From assembly GCA_011523785.1 (NCBI GenBank), contig WTFW01000156.1, forward strand, positions 1-40,751: 40,751 bases of DNA, read 5' to 3'. How positions within the stretch are numbered: position 1 is the stretch's first letter; each line of letters starts with the position of its first letter. Positions 1 through 7,464 of this stretch are shown one piece after another. The stretch comes from Chloroflexota bacterium (lineage in GTDB: Bacteria > Chloroflexota > UBA11872). The notes below the pieces were generated by a model. That model was not told where the DNA came from. It ran no database searches and worked only from the letters and a program-made list of their open reading frames with translations. A program made the translations under genes and the position numbers.

Positions 1-1169
1 GCCAGTACCGGATAGACCGGGTGGAAGTACCGCATGGTCTTGAGAACGAACGCGCCAAACACCAAGACATTCAACCCGCACCAGGCCAGCGGCAGCGCCA
101 GAACGTGCCCCCGAGTGCGCCACCCCACCACCGCCGCCAGGCCAGAGGCTGCCATCGCCGCCAGGCCGAACGCCGGGCCGGCGCCCCAGCGCACGATTTG
201 TTCCAGCGGATAGAGCCAGGCGGTCGTGCCCGCCCACTGGATACCGGGCGGCCAGTCCAACGTGCCTGACTGGATGGCCTGCTGCTGGGCCAACGCATTG
301 GCAAAGGCGGGGGCCAGTCGCCAGTCCCAGGGCCAGGGCGATGCGAACGCATAGGGCTGGAATAGGCGAAAGGCCAGCGCCGCAAGCACACCAAACGCGG
401 CGAGGTGGGCGAGCCAGGCTGCTCGGCGTTCCCAGGCGTCGCCGAGCACGCCTTCGCGGACCGCCCGAAACGCCCACCACGCCGTAAACAGCGCCAGCAG
501 CAGACCCGTGCTGAGCTTGCTGGCCATGGCCAGCCCGGCGGCGATACCCGCCAGCCCCAGGTTGCGCGCGTCCCGGGACTTCGAGTAGCGAACCAGTAGC
601 CACAGCGTCAGCGTCGCGAAAAACGTGGCAAACGTGTCGACCGCGAAGAAATGCGCAATCTGAATCGAGTGCACGGCCAGCGCCAGCAGCGCCGCCGCCA
701 CGAGTGCTGGCCAGGGCCCCAGGAGCCGTCGGGCCAGGAGGTACACCACCAGTACCGTCCCCAGGTCGAACAGAGCCGAGAGTGCGCGACCGATCAGGTA
801 GGCCTCGTCATATTCGGTGCGGCCTAGCGCCCTCGCCGCAGACTCCACCAGGAACAGCGGGAACGTCCCGTAGACAAAGAACGAGACATCGTGGTTGAAC
901 GGGTTCAGCGGCGAGCGGCTTGGATCGAAGTACGCCCACAGATGCGGCGCCGGCTGGATCTGCAGCAGCACCAGGCTGAGGAAGCGCTCGTCGGGGTGCA
1001 GGTGCTGCCCGTGGTCCCAGTCCAGGCCGACGAGACGCAGGGCCGTTCCCGTGGCTAGCACGGTGGCCAACGCGACCGCGTGCAGCGCGCGGGCTGTCGC
1101 AAGTTGACGCGCAGTCAGGGCGCGCACGTTGAACGCGCTCGACCGCAGCGCGGCGGCGCGGTCACTCAT
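1..1169 (-). CDS. Membrane glycosyltransferase (GT39/ArnT-like), C-terminus cut by window edge
   Basis: Partial gene, 389 codons visible, running off the left edge. The product is a polytopic membrane protein: a first hydrophobic segment at about residues 30-50, then a HPDERF motif at 58-63, which matches the acidic-residue loop after TM1 in lipid-linked-sugar glycosyltransferases of the GT39/PMT/ArnT group. Many further hydrophobic helices follow, for example around residues 125-165 and 200-260. Such enzymes move a sugar from a polyprenyl-phosphate donor to protein or glycan outside the membrane; the acceptor is unknown. The ATG at 1169-1167 overlaps the end of birA by 8 bases (ATGAGTGA), implying translational coupling. 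Family is reasonably sure, substrate is not. Confidence 0.8.
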   Translation of the reverse strand, partial: MSDRAAALRSSAFNVRALTARQLATARALHAVALATVLATGTALRLVGLDWDHGQHLHPDERFLSLVLLQIQPAPHLWAYFDPSRSPLNPFNHDVSFFVYGTFPLFLVESAARALGRTEYDEAYLIGRALSALFDLGTVLVVYLLARRLLGPWPALVAAALLALAVHSIQIAHFFAVDTFATFFATLTLWLLVRYSKSRDARNLGLAGIAAGLAMASKLSTGLLLALFTAWWAFRAVREGVLGDAWERRAAWLAHLAAFGVLAALAFRLFQPYAFASPWPWDWRLAPAFANALAQQQAIQSGTLDWPPGIQWAGTTAWLYPLEQIVRWGAGPAFGLAAMAASGLAAVVGWRTRGHVLALPLAWCGLNVLVFGAFVLKTMRYFHPVYPVL

Positions 1170-1974
1170 GGATGCCCGCTTGGGCGTCCTCCATCGGCCG
1201 CAAGGAAACATCGCCGCTGCGGATCTGCCGGCGATTGCCGGCCTCGTCGCGCAGGCGCAGCGCGCCGTCGGGCGCAAAGCCCTCAACCAGGCCGCGGGCG
1301 CACAGCGCTCCGCTGATCTCGACCTGGCGACCCAGCAGCGTCGACCGGCCAACCCACTCCGAGTAGACCGCGTCCCACGCGGCACCTTCGGCCGTTAGGC
1401 AATCCAGAATCTGGAGCACGCAGGCCGCCAGCAGGTCGTTACGGTCAAAGACCCGGGTCGCAAACGCCGCGATGGCCGTTGTGGCCTGTCCCTCGGCTCT
1501 GCCCGCCCCGCTCAAGGCGTTGAGCCCTACGCCGACCACGGCGGCGTCCTTGTACGTTTCCACGAGCACGCCCCCGGCCTTAGCCTCCGCGAACATCAGG
1601 TCGTTCGGCCATTTGATGGACGCCGAGGCCCCCGTACAGTCCTGGATAGCGCGAACGGTCCCCATCACGGCCGCGACAGTGAGACGGCCAACTGGACCCG
1701 AGGATGCGACACCGTCGCGCACGATCACCGAGAACAGCAACCCGCCGGGCGTCGTAAGCCAACGGCGGCCCCGGCGACCGCGCCCCTGTGTCTGGTGTTC
1801 GGCCGCATAGACCGCGCCGTGCCGTGCGCCCGCTCGCAGTCCGTTCAGGGCATCGTTCTGAGTCGAGCTCGTTTCGTCTGACACCGTCACCGGCGCGTAG
1901 AGTCCCTGCGCGCACAGCCGCTTCCGGATCACCGAGGCCCGCAGCGGGGCCCAGAGAATCGCCGCGTCCGTCAA
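1162..1974 (-). CDS. birA: Biotin--[acetyl-CoA-carboxylase] ligase
   Basis: 270 residues, a class I (non-DNA-binding) biotin-protein ligase that makes biotinyl-AMP and transfers biotin to the carboxyl-carrier lysine of biotin-dependent carboxylases. The GRGRRGRRW adenylate-binding loop lies at about 64-72, KWPNDL at 121-126, and the KAGGVLVE segment shortly after. The C-terminal SH3-like domain is present (LVEGFAPDGAL, then GDVSLRP). There is no N-terminal winged helix, so it should not act as the biotin repressor. The start is a TTG preceded closely by GAGGT; the nearby upstream ATG is in another frame. The downstream glycosyltransferase overlaps its stop. Confidence 0.9.
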   Translation of the reverse strand: MTDAAILWAPLRASVIRKRLCAQGLYAPVTVSDETSSTQNDALNGLRAGARHGAVYAAEHQTQGRGRRGRRWLTTPGGLLFSVIVRDGVASSGPVGRLTVAAVMGTVRAIQDCTGASASIKWPNDLMFAEAKAGGVLVETYKDAAVVGVGLNALSGAGRAEGQATTAIAAFATRVFDRNDLLAACVLQILDCLTAEGAAWDAVYSEWVGRSTLLGRQVEISGALCARGLVEGFAPDGALRLRDEAGNRRQIRSGDVSLRPMEDAQAGIHE

Positions 1975-2200
1975 CTGACCTCATGCATGCTCAGCGCCGT
2001 GTCCAGTCTCACCGACCCCTGGCGCTGGCGAAAGGCCAGGCGGCTCGCGCTCGGCGCACAAGACTCGCCTGCCCCGCGCGAACTCCCGACGAGAATCTCC
2101 GAACGGACCACGAATCGTTCACGGCGACGCAGTTCTTTGTGCCGCGCCTGTTTGACGGTATGCTTCCCGCTCAGGAATCGCGCCAGGCGCGGCGTATCAC

Positions 2201-2205
2201 GGAGG
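2201..2205 (+). promoter_or_regulatory. Shine-Dalgarno site fixing a GTG start
   Basis: GGAGG lies seven bases upstream of the GTG at 2213, an ideal ribosome-binding spacing. It supports translation of the small conserved gene that follows. Confidence 0.6.
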
Positions 2206-2212
2206 ACAGACT

Positions 2213-2413
2213 GTGGCGTATAGCGTAATTAGCCAGAAGTCCGGACACACGTATCACCTGCACTCGCGGGTGGTAACGCTGCGCGGCGGCCGTCAGCAGC
2301 GCATCTACTACTTCGCCAAGACTGTAGGCGAGGGGGCGGTTGACGAGATGCCCGAGGGCTACGTGGTGTCGGAAAACCCGCGCACCGGGCTTCCTCTTCT
2401 GAAGAAGGGCTGA
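2213..2413 (+). CDS. Small conserved protein of unknown function
   Basis: 66 residues with a GTG start and a strong GGAGG site. The sequence runs HTYHLHSRVVTLRGGRQQRIYYFAK, then GEGAVDEMPEGYVV, and ends NPRTGLPLLKKG. I recognise this pattern from small uncharacterised proteins in several bacterial phyla; no function is known to me. It has no signal peptide, no membrane helix and no cysteine; it is basic and beta-rich by eye, which would suit a nucleic-acid or ribosome-associated role (speculation). Its last 55 bases overlap the tail of the convergent metallopeptidase gene. Confidence 0.7.
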   Translation: MAYSVISQKSGHTYHLHSRVVTLRGGRQQRIYYFAKTVGEGAVDEMPEGYVVSENPRTGLPLLKKG

Positions 2414-2895
2414 TTAGCCAGCCTCAGTTCGCGAATCCGACGAAGCAGATAGGTTCCAGGCACACCCAGCCGCGCTGCCGCGGCTGCCATTGGGCAACGG
2501 CGCTCGGCAAGCACCCGCCAAACCAGGGCTCCTGGCAGCAGGAGTTCCAGCGCAAAGCGATCCGCTTCCCATTCCCGGCGCCGGCGCTCGCCGCGCTCGG
2601 CGGCGTCCGGCGTCGTGCCCGCATGCAGCACCCAATGCCCAAGTTCGTGGGCCGCGCTGACGTTGCGGTCCACGGCGGGCAGCCGCACGTTGATGACGAG
2701 CGCCGGACGACCTCTACCAACGCTCGCCAGCAGCCCGCGGATTCCGAGGGGAAGCGGACGCCGGTAGACGCGAAGCGACGTTGCGGTTCGCGCCAGGTCG
2801 GCCGCGTCCAGGATCGGCGCGGAGGCCGGCAGGCCGCCCCGGCGCCGTAGGAGTGAGGCCGCCATCTGGATCTCTGGCAGCGTCCGGCGGCGCAT
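2359..2895 (-). CDS. ImmA/IrrE-family metallo-endopeptidase
   Basis: 178 residues. A zinc-protease signature HELGH sits at 83-87, and a downstream EWEADRFA at 108-115 supplies the third ligand. This HExxH plus ExxAxxFA arrangement is typical of the ImmA/IrrE (COG2856) family, whose members cleave a partner repressor, as ImmA does for ImmR and IrrE for DdrO. A short C-terminal part resembles the RLGVP helix common in the family. No HTH repressor partner is adjacent, so the target is unknown. The frame stays open further upstream (to 3165), but that extension would run across the start of the divergent flavoprotein; ATG 2895 is preferred and sits just after a promoter-like sequence. The C-terminus overlaps a convergent small gene. 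Confidence 0.85.
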   Translation of the reverse strand: MRRRTLPEIQMAASLLRRRGGLPASAPILDAADLARTATSLRVYRRPLPLGIRGLLASVGRGRPALVINVRLPAVDRNVSAAHELGHWVLHAGTTPDAAERGERRRREWEADRFALELLLPGALVWRVLAERRCPMAAAAARLGVPGTYLLRRIRELRLANQPFFRRGSPVRGFSDTT

Positions 2896-2904
2896 CGTTG
2901 AAAT

Positions 2905-2933
2905 ACCATACAAAAAACGAACGGGTGGGTCCA
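2905..2933 (-). promoter_or_regulatory. Candidate sigma70-type promoter for the metallopeptidase gene
   Basis: On the minus strand TGGACC (complement of 2928-2933), a 17-base spacer, and TATGGT (complement of 2905-2910). Both boxes match 4 of 6 consensus bases. Transcription would begin within a few bases of the ATG at 2895, giving a leaderless or nearly leaderless mRNA. Prediction by eye only. Confidence 0.35.
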
Positions 2934-3047
2934 GCCAGGGCCTGCGATCTTTGATTGCCCGCCGGCCACAGTCCCTTGCCGCCTCTCCGCCTACCATGCC
3001 CGCATGCGCCAGGACCCAGTCCCGATCCCGATTCCGCAGCGCGGTCA

Positions 3048-4427
3048 ATGAACCCGGCCCTGATTGCCCAAGTCCGTCGACTTGACGGCGCCCCGCAGGT
3101 GCTGGTGGATCCCGACGAGTTGGTGGCCTATGGCTACGACGCGACCATGGGCTACCGGGGAACACCGGCTGCGGTAGTGATGGCCGAGACCGAAGCCCAC
3201 GTCGTCGACGCGCTGGCCACCGCCAGGAAACAGGGCACTCCCTGTCTGGCGCGCGGCGGGGCCACCAGCCTGTCGGCGTCAGCAGTTCCGCCCGACGGGG
3301 CTCTGGTGATCGACACGAATCGAATGCGCCGGATCACGGGTTTCGACGAAGAACGGCGGCGCGCCACAGTCGAGCCCGGCGTCGTCACGCGCGACTTCCG
3401 TGACTACGCCGCCGCTCGCGGCCTGTTCTATGCGCCCGACCCGTCGTCGGAAGCGGCCGCCACGATCGGCGGCAATGTGGCCACCAACGCTGGCGGGCCG
3501 TACGCCTACAAGTACGGCGTCACGCGTGACGCTGTCACTGGTCTGCGCGTCGCCACGCCGCGCCACGGTCTGCTGAGCTTGACGCGCGGAACGGACGATG
3601 GCGTGATCGATTTGATCATTGGCTCCGAAGGCACGCTGGGCATCGTGACCGAAGTCTCGTTGCAGTTACGTCCGCTGCCGTCGCACCGGAGCGTGCGCGC
3701 GGCCAGCTTTCCCGATGGCGAATCCGCGCTTCGAGTAGTGGCGCAGATCATGGAAAGCGGAATCACCCCGGCCAAGCTCGAGTTCCTCGACGACATCACC
3801 GTCGAGTCGCTGGAGCGCTCCCGCCCCTGGGGATTCCCGCGCGATGCCGGTGGTCTGCTGCTCGTTGAGCTTGATGGCGAAAAAGCGGAAGTGCACGAAG
3901 AGACAGATGCGCTGGATGCGTTGCTCAGATCCGCGGGCGGGGGGATGGACAGCGTGGATCCCATCCGAGCCGAGCGCTGGTGGGAGGCCCGGCGCGGCAT
4001 CACCGCCTCTTTGGCCCGCATTCGGCCCGCCAAGATCGGCGAGGACATCTGCGTGCCGTATTCGCAACTGGCGCCCACGTTCGCGGCCATCAAGCAGGCC
4101 GCGGACGACGCCGACGTGGTGGTGGCCATATTCGGCCACGCAGCCGACGGCACGCTGCACCCCAACATGCTCTACGACCCGACGGATGAGGAAGAGCGAG
4201 ACAGAGCGTTCAGCCTGTTGCCCATCGTGGCCGACGCCGGGCTGGCCGCAGGCGGAATCCTCTCGGGCGAGCATGGCCTGGGTCGGGTGAAACAGCCATT
4301 CATCGACCGTGCCTACGACCCGCCGACGCTGGACGCCATGCGCCGTATCAAGCGCGCGTTCGATCCCGACAACATCATGAACCCCGGCGCCATGTGGCCG
4401 ACCGGGCCGATGGAAGCCCACCCGTAG
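3048..4427 (+). CDS. FAD-binding oxidase, GlcD / D-lactate dehydrogenase type
   Basis: 459 residues, the usual length for GlcD-like 2-hydroxyacid dehydrogenases, which oxidise glycolate, D-lactate or D-2-hydroxyglutarate and pass electrons to the respiratory chain or an electron-transfer flavoprotein. The N-terminal PCMH-type FAD domain carries RGGATSLSASAVPPDGALVI near 69-88 and DPSSEAAATIGGNVATNAGG at 131-150, the family hallmark. The C-terminal FAD-oxidase domain has HAADGTLHPNM and GGILSGEHGLGRVK. ATG 3048 is chosen because the 31 codons upstream are proline-rich and unlike the family. No GlcE/GlcF partner is adjacent, so the enzyme probably works alone; exact substrate is undetermined. 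Confidence 0.88.
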   Translation: MNPALIAQVRRLDGAPQVLVDPDELVAYGYDATMGYRGTPAAVVMAETEAHVVDALATARKQGTPCLARGGATSLSASAVPPDGALVIDTNRMRRITGFDEERRRATVEPGVVTRDFRDYAAARGLFYAPDPSSEAAATIGGNVATNAGGPYAYKYGVTRDAVTGLRVATPRHGLLSLTRGTDDGVIDLIIGSEGTLGIVTEVSLQLRPLPSHRSVRAASFPDGESALRVVAQIMESGITPAKLEFLDDITVESLERSRPWGFPRDAGGLLLVELDGEKAEVHEETDALDALLRSAGGGMDSVDPIRAERWWEARRGITASLARIRPAKIGEDICVPYSQLAPTFAAIKQAADDADVVVAIFGHAADGTLHPNMLYDPTDEEERDRAFSLLPIVADAGLAAGGILSGEHGLGRVKQPFIDRAYDPPTLDAMRRIKRAFDPDNIMNPGAMWPTGPMEAHP

Positions 4428-4444
4428 GTCACGCCGAAACCCGA

Positions 4445-4480
4445 CGAGGGGCCGCGGCAGTCGCCGCGGCCCCTCGTTTT
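4445..4480. terminator. Strong intrinsic terminator between convergent genes
   Basis: A perfect 14-bp stem (CGAGGGGCCGCGGC at 4445-4458 pairing with 4463-4476), loop AGTC, followed by TTTT at 4477-4480. It sits between the convergent flavoprotein and amt genes. The T-tract favours the plus-strand transcript, but the stem may act on both. Confidence 0.85.
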
Positions 4481-4506
4481 GCCCGTTGCGGACGGGCGGG
4501 TTGGCT

Positions 4507-5922
4507 CTACGAAGCCTCGACCGGGTAGGTCTCTTCGCCGTGTTCCGGCATGTCGAGACCGCTCATCTCCTCCTCGGGCGACGCTCGCAGGCCCATGGTG
4601 GCCTTGAGCACGTTGAAGAGCAGCAGTCCGGTGCCCAGCGCCCAGAGGACCGCCACCACGGCGGCGATCAACTGCGCGACGAACTGGACGCCGTTACCGG
4701 CAATGAAGCCGCTGACGCCGTACGTGCCGTCGGCAAAGATGCCGACCGCCAGCAGGCCCCAGACCCCGGCGACGCCGTGAACCGACGAGGCGCCAATCGG
4801 GTCATCGATCTTCAGCTTGGTGTCGATGAACCATACGCCGGCCAGCATGACGATCGCGCCGACCGCGCCAACCACCACCGCGGCCCAGGGCGCGATGAAC
4901 GCGCAGGGGGCGGTGACGGCCACGAGGCCGGCCAGCGAGCCGTTGGCCGTATCGGCCGCGCTGATCTTGCCGCGCTGCACCAGCCGGATGTAGGCGGCCG
5001 TGACCGCGCCGGTGGCGCCGGCCAGGAAAGTGTTGGCAATGATGACCGCGATGCGCGGGTCGTTGCCGTTGACGGTGCTGCCGGCGTTGAAGCCAAACCA
5101 GCCGAAGAACAGGATGAACGTCCCAATGACCACGTAGACCATGTTGTGGCCCTTGAGCACTCGTACCTCGCCGTTCGGTCCGTACTTGCCCATGCGCGCG
5201 CCCACGGTGTAGGCGCCGGCCAGGGCCAGCATGCCGCCGATGGTGTGGACCACGCCGGAACCGGCGAAGTCCACGGCCGCGGCGCCGATCCAGCTTTCCA
5301 GCTGCTCGCCGCCCAGCCAGCCGCCGCCCCACATCCAGTGCCCGTAAATCGGGTACACCAGCGCGGTGACCAGGAAGCTGTAGGCCAGGTAGGCGGTGAC
5401 CTTGGTGCGCTCCGCCACGGCGCCGGCCACGATCGTGGCCGTGGTCGCGGCGAAGACCATCTGGAAGAACCAGAACATCGCCGTCGAAACGTCGTAGGCC
5501 TGGTTGACCAGGAAGAACCCGGAGTAGCCGATAAAGGCGTTGCCCTGGTCAAGGCCGGGAAATGCGCCCGACCCGCCGAACATGAACGCGTAGCCGAAGG
5601 CCCAGAACGAAAGGCCACCGGCTGCGAAGTCCAGGATGTTCTTGGTCAGGTAGTTGACCGTGTTCTTCGCGCGGATCAGGCCGGCGCCCAGGAAGGCGAA
5701 TCCGGCCTGCATGAAGAACACCAGGGCGCCCGACAGCAGCGTCCAGACAAACGTGAGGCCGACGGTCGGGTCGGCCTCCAGCGTGGCTTCGCCCGACGGA
5801 TCCGCCTGGGCGAAAAGCAGGCTGCGAATCAGCATGAAGGCCGTGAGCGCCAGCAGCACGGCCGTCGCCGCGCGAACCGTAATGGCCCAACGGGGCGCGT
5901 CACGCGTCCAGAGAAGCGACAT
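4507..5922 (-). CDS. amt: Ammonium transporter (Amt/MEP/Rh family)
   Basis: 471 residues, a polytopic channel for ammonium uptake that works as a trimer. Conserved elements include FFMQAGFAFLGAGLIRAKN near the N-terminus, FAGSGVVHTIGG (first pore histidine) and SSVHGVAGVWG (second pore histidine). GWFGFNAGST is the usual mid-protein signature. The C-terminal tail GLRASPEEEMSGLDMPEHGEE is the cytoplasmic extension that interacts with PII proteins in the family. A hydrophobic stretch at about 12-36 may be a signal peptide. ATG 5922 follows GGAGAC; upstream open frame is leader sequence. No glnK is adjacent, which is unusual because amt and glnK are commonly paired. Confidence 0.95.
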   Translation of the reverse strand: MSLLWTRDAPRWAITVRAATAVLLALTAFMLIRSLLFAQADPSGEATLEADPTVGLTFVWTLLSGALVFFMQAGFAFLGAGLIRAKNTVNYLTKNILDFAAGGLSFWAFGYAFMFGGSGAFPGLDQGNAFIGYSGFFLVNQAYDVSTAMFWFFQMVFAATTATIVAGAVAERTKVTAYLAYSFLVTALVYPIYGHWMWGGGWLGGEQLESWIGAAAVDFAGSGVVHTIGGMLALAGAYTVGARMGKYGPNGEVRVLKGHNMVYVVIGTFILFFGWFGFNAGSTVNGNDPRIAVIIANTFLAGATGAVTAAYIRLVQRGKISAADTANGSLAGLVAVTAPCAFIAPWAAVVVGAVGAIVMLAGVWFIDTKLKIDDPIGASSVHGVAGVWGLLAVGIFADGTYGVSGFIAGNGVQFVAQLIAAVVAVLWALGTGLLLFNVLKATMGLRASPEEEMSGLDMPEHGEETYPVEAS

Positions 5923-6061
5923 CGTTGCGTGTCTCCATCTAGAGAGAAAAGGGGTTGGATTCCGTGCCCGCGCGTCGTCGCCGGGAATCACCCATCGCCA
6001 CGAGTCGTCGTCGGGCGCCTGCGCCGCACCTGCCGTGGCGGCACGTTGGGGGCGCGCGCCC

Positions 6062-6088
6062 CGCGGGGATTCATCCTCGATCCCCGCG
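6062..6088. repeat. 9-bp inverted repeat in amt leader
   Basis: Arms CGCGGGGAT (6062-6070) and ATCCCCGCG (6080-6088) with a 9-base loop. No T-tract follows on either strand, so it is not a classical terminator. It could be a dispersed palindromic repeat or a hairpin in the amt mRNA leader. Confidence 0.55.
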
Positions 6089-6214
6089 CTCTGGACGTTA
6101 CATAGGCTGGCTCGCTCTTTTGCGATCACACGGAAGTTGGGCAAGGGTAGCGCGCGAGAGTCAGAACTGTGAAACGCGGGCACCCGCGGACTGACCCATG
6201 GCGCCACCGTTTGC

Positions 6215-6227
6215 GGATTCTGAATCC
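6215..6227. repeat. 13-bp palindrome GGATTC-T-GAATCC
   Basis: Perfect 6-1-6 inverted repeat about 80 bases upstream of the antitoxin start. It shares the GGATTC core with the inverted arms at 5957-5989. Confidence 0.4.
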
Positions 6228-6281
6228 AGCAAGGCCACAGCAGCACGAGGCGCTCGAGAACTACACTGGCCGCCGACTTGC

Positions 6282-6293
6282 CTGCAATTGCAG
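6282..6293. promoter_or_regulatory. Candidate autoregulatory operator (12-bp palindrome)
   Basis: CTGCAATTGCAG is a perfect 12-bp palindrome ending 12 bases before the antitoxin ATG at 6306. Ribbon-helix-helix antitoxins typically repress their own promoter by binding such sites; the assignment here is inference from position. Confidence 0.4.
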
Positions 6294-6305
6294 CAGCCTG
6301 ACGCT

Positions 6306-6542
6306 ATGCCAGTCGATATCACGATTCGAGGCGTTCCTGAGGCCCTGCGCGATAAGCTCGCCGCACGCGCCGCCTCAAGTGGCCGGTCGCTGGAGGGATT
6401 CCTGCGCGACGAACTGGAACGAATCGCGTCGCGACCTGCGATCTCCACGTGGCTGGCGGCTGTGCGGGACCGCAAGGCACGAACACAGACTCGCGTCAGC
6501 CCGGTCGATAATTTGCGCGATCGCGACGCGGACCGCGCCTGA
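6306..6542 (+). CDS. Orphan FitA/VapB-like ribbon-helix-helix antitoxin
   Basis: 78 residues. The N-terminus DITIRGVPEALRDKLAARAASSGRSLEGFLRDELERIA is a ribbon-helix-helix DNA-binding domain of the FitA/VapB type, and the C-terminus ends NLRDRDADRA, resembling the toxin-neutralising tails of VapB antitoxins. In such systems a PIN-domain RNase (VapC/FitB) of about 130 codons normally follows at once. Here the next 31 bases lead directly into the end of a convergent reductase gene, so no toxin is present. It may be a relic or a solitary regulator. ATG 6306 is chosen because the domain starts there; the open frame extends upstream without homology-like features. Confidence 0.75.
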   Translation: MPVDITIRGVPEALRDKLAARAASSGRSLEGFLRDELERIASRPAISTWLAAVRDRKARTQTRVSPVDNLRDRDADRA

Positions 6543-6573
6543 GCGCACCCGCAGCCAGCCGCGACTCGTTCGC

Positions 6574-7380
6574 CTACATCACCAGGTTTTCGCCGCCGTC
6601 GACGCCGATTACGTTGCCGGTGATCCAGGCGGCGTCGGCCACGGTGAGGGCCGCGATGGCGCGGGCCACGTCGTCGGTGGTGGTGATGCGTCCGGCGGGA
6701 TTCATGCGCCGCGCCTGGTCGACCATGGCCTGGTTGCCCGGAATCTTGCGCAGGGCGGGCGTGTCGGTGACGCCCGCGCGAATGGCGTTGGCGGAGATGC
6801 CGTGCGGCGCCAGTTCCACCGCCAGTTGCCGGATGTGCTGCTCCAGGCCGGCCTTGGCCGCGCCCACCGGGCCGTAGCTTGGCCAGATGGTCGAGGTGCC
6901 GGCGCTGGTCATCGCGTAGATGCGCGAGCCCGTGGTCATCAGGCCGCGCTCGACCAGATCCTGCGACCAGTAGACGAGCGTGTGGGCCATCAGGTCCAGG
7001 GTCATGTCCATCTGCTTGGCGGTGACGCCAGGCGTGTCGTCGTTGCCCACATAGGGCACCGTGGTGCCGAAGGCGATGGAGTGCAGCAGCACGCGGATCG
7101 GCGGCTCGCCGCCCTGCACGTCCTCCGTGATCGCATCCAGCACCTTGCTTCGGGCAGCCGGACTGCCGGCATTGACGTTGAAGAATCGCGCCTGGCGTCC
7201 CTGCGCCTCGATGTCCTGCTCAACCGCATCCGCGAGGTGCTGGGTGTTGCGCCGGTCGAAGTGCACGCCGACGACGTGCATGCCGCAGGCCGCCAGGTAG
7301 CGGGCCGTCGCGGCCCCGAATCCGCTGGATGCGCCCAGCACCAGCGCCCAGCCATCCAGCTGGGGATGCGGTTCTGCCAT
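6574..7380 (-). CDS. SDR-family enoyl-ACP reductase, FabL-like
   Basis: 268 residues, a short-chain dehydrogenase with the nucleotide-binding GASSGFG at 16-22, LLHSIAFG at 98-105 and an active-site tyrosine and lysine in YGPVGAAK (Y169, K176, the YxxxxxxK spacing). The HSIAF segment and the late NAIRAGVTDTPALRKIPG with NPAGRI match the FabL (enoyl-ACP reductase III) group, which reduces the trans-2 double bond in the last step of fatty-acid elongation. VDGGENLVM ends the protein, as in the family. ATG 7380 follows GGAGAG. It is transcribed divergently from the next gene. A different carbonyl-reducing SDR remains possible. Confidence 0.82.
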   Translation of the reverse strand: MAEPHPQLDGWALVLGASSGFGAATARYLAACGMHVVGVHFDRRNTQHLADAVEQDIEAQGRQARFFNVNAGSPAARSKVLDAITEDVQGGEPPIRVLLHSIAFGTTVPYVGNDDTPGVTAKQMDMTLDLMAHTLVYWSQDLVERGLMTTGSRIYAMTSAGTSTIWPSYGPVGAAKAGLEQHIRQLAVELAPHGISANAIRAGVTDTPALRKIPGNQAMVDQARRMNPAGRITTTDDVARAIAALTVADAAWITGNVIGVDGGENLVM

Positions 7381-7414
7381 CAGGTCTCTCCGCGAATCGG
7401 ACTGTTGGCATCCT

Positions 7415-7431
7415 AACCCGCGAGCCGGGTT
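7415..7431. promoter_or_regulatory. 6-bp inverted repeat in a divergent promoter region
   Basis: AACCCG (7415-7420), five-base loop CGAGC, CGGGTT (7426-7431), in the 84-base gap between two divergent genes. The right arm merges into a TTGACG box at 7430-7435. It could be an operator or a chance palindrome. Confidence 0.3.
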
Positions 7432-7458
7432 GACGCGGCGCGAGCGCCTGCGCAGATT
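7430..7458 (+). promoter_or_regulatory. Candidate promoter for the Gfo/Idh-nadD-rsfS run
   Basis: TTGACG (5 of 6 to the -35 consensus), 17-base spacer, CAGATT (weak -10). The expected transcript start falls about at the ATG at 7465, so the mRNA would be nearly leaderless. Confidence 0.3.
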
Positions 7459-7464
7459 CATTCC

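Larger units (their letters stand above)
5923..6305. other. Palindrome-rich intergenic leader between amt and the antitoxin gene
   Basis: A 383-base gap without a convincing gene. It holds GGATTCC (5957-5963) facing GGAATC (5984-5989), a 9-bp hairpin (6062-6088), a 13-bp palindrome (6215-6227) and a 12-bp palindrome (6282-6293). Long open frames through it are extensions of flanking genes. Promoters for the divergent flanking genes must lie here but I cannot place them with confidence. Confidence 0.6.

Noticed and set aside
4486-6105. 539-codon plus-strand open frame opposite amt
   Set aside because: Antisense shadow of the amt gene in high-GC DNA; the product is histidine/arginine/glycine-rich with no domain, while the minus frame is a perfect Amt.
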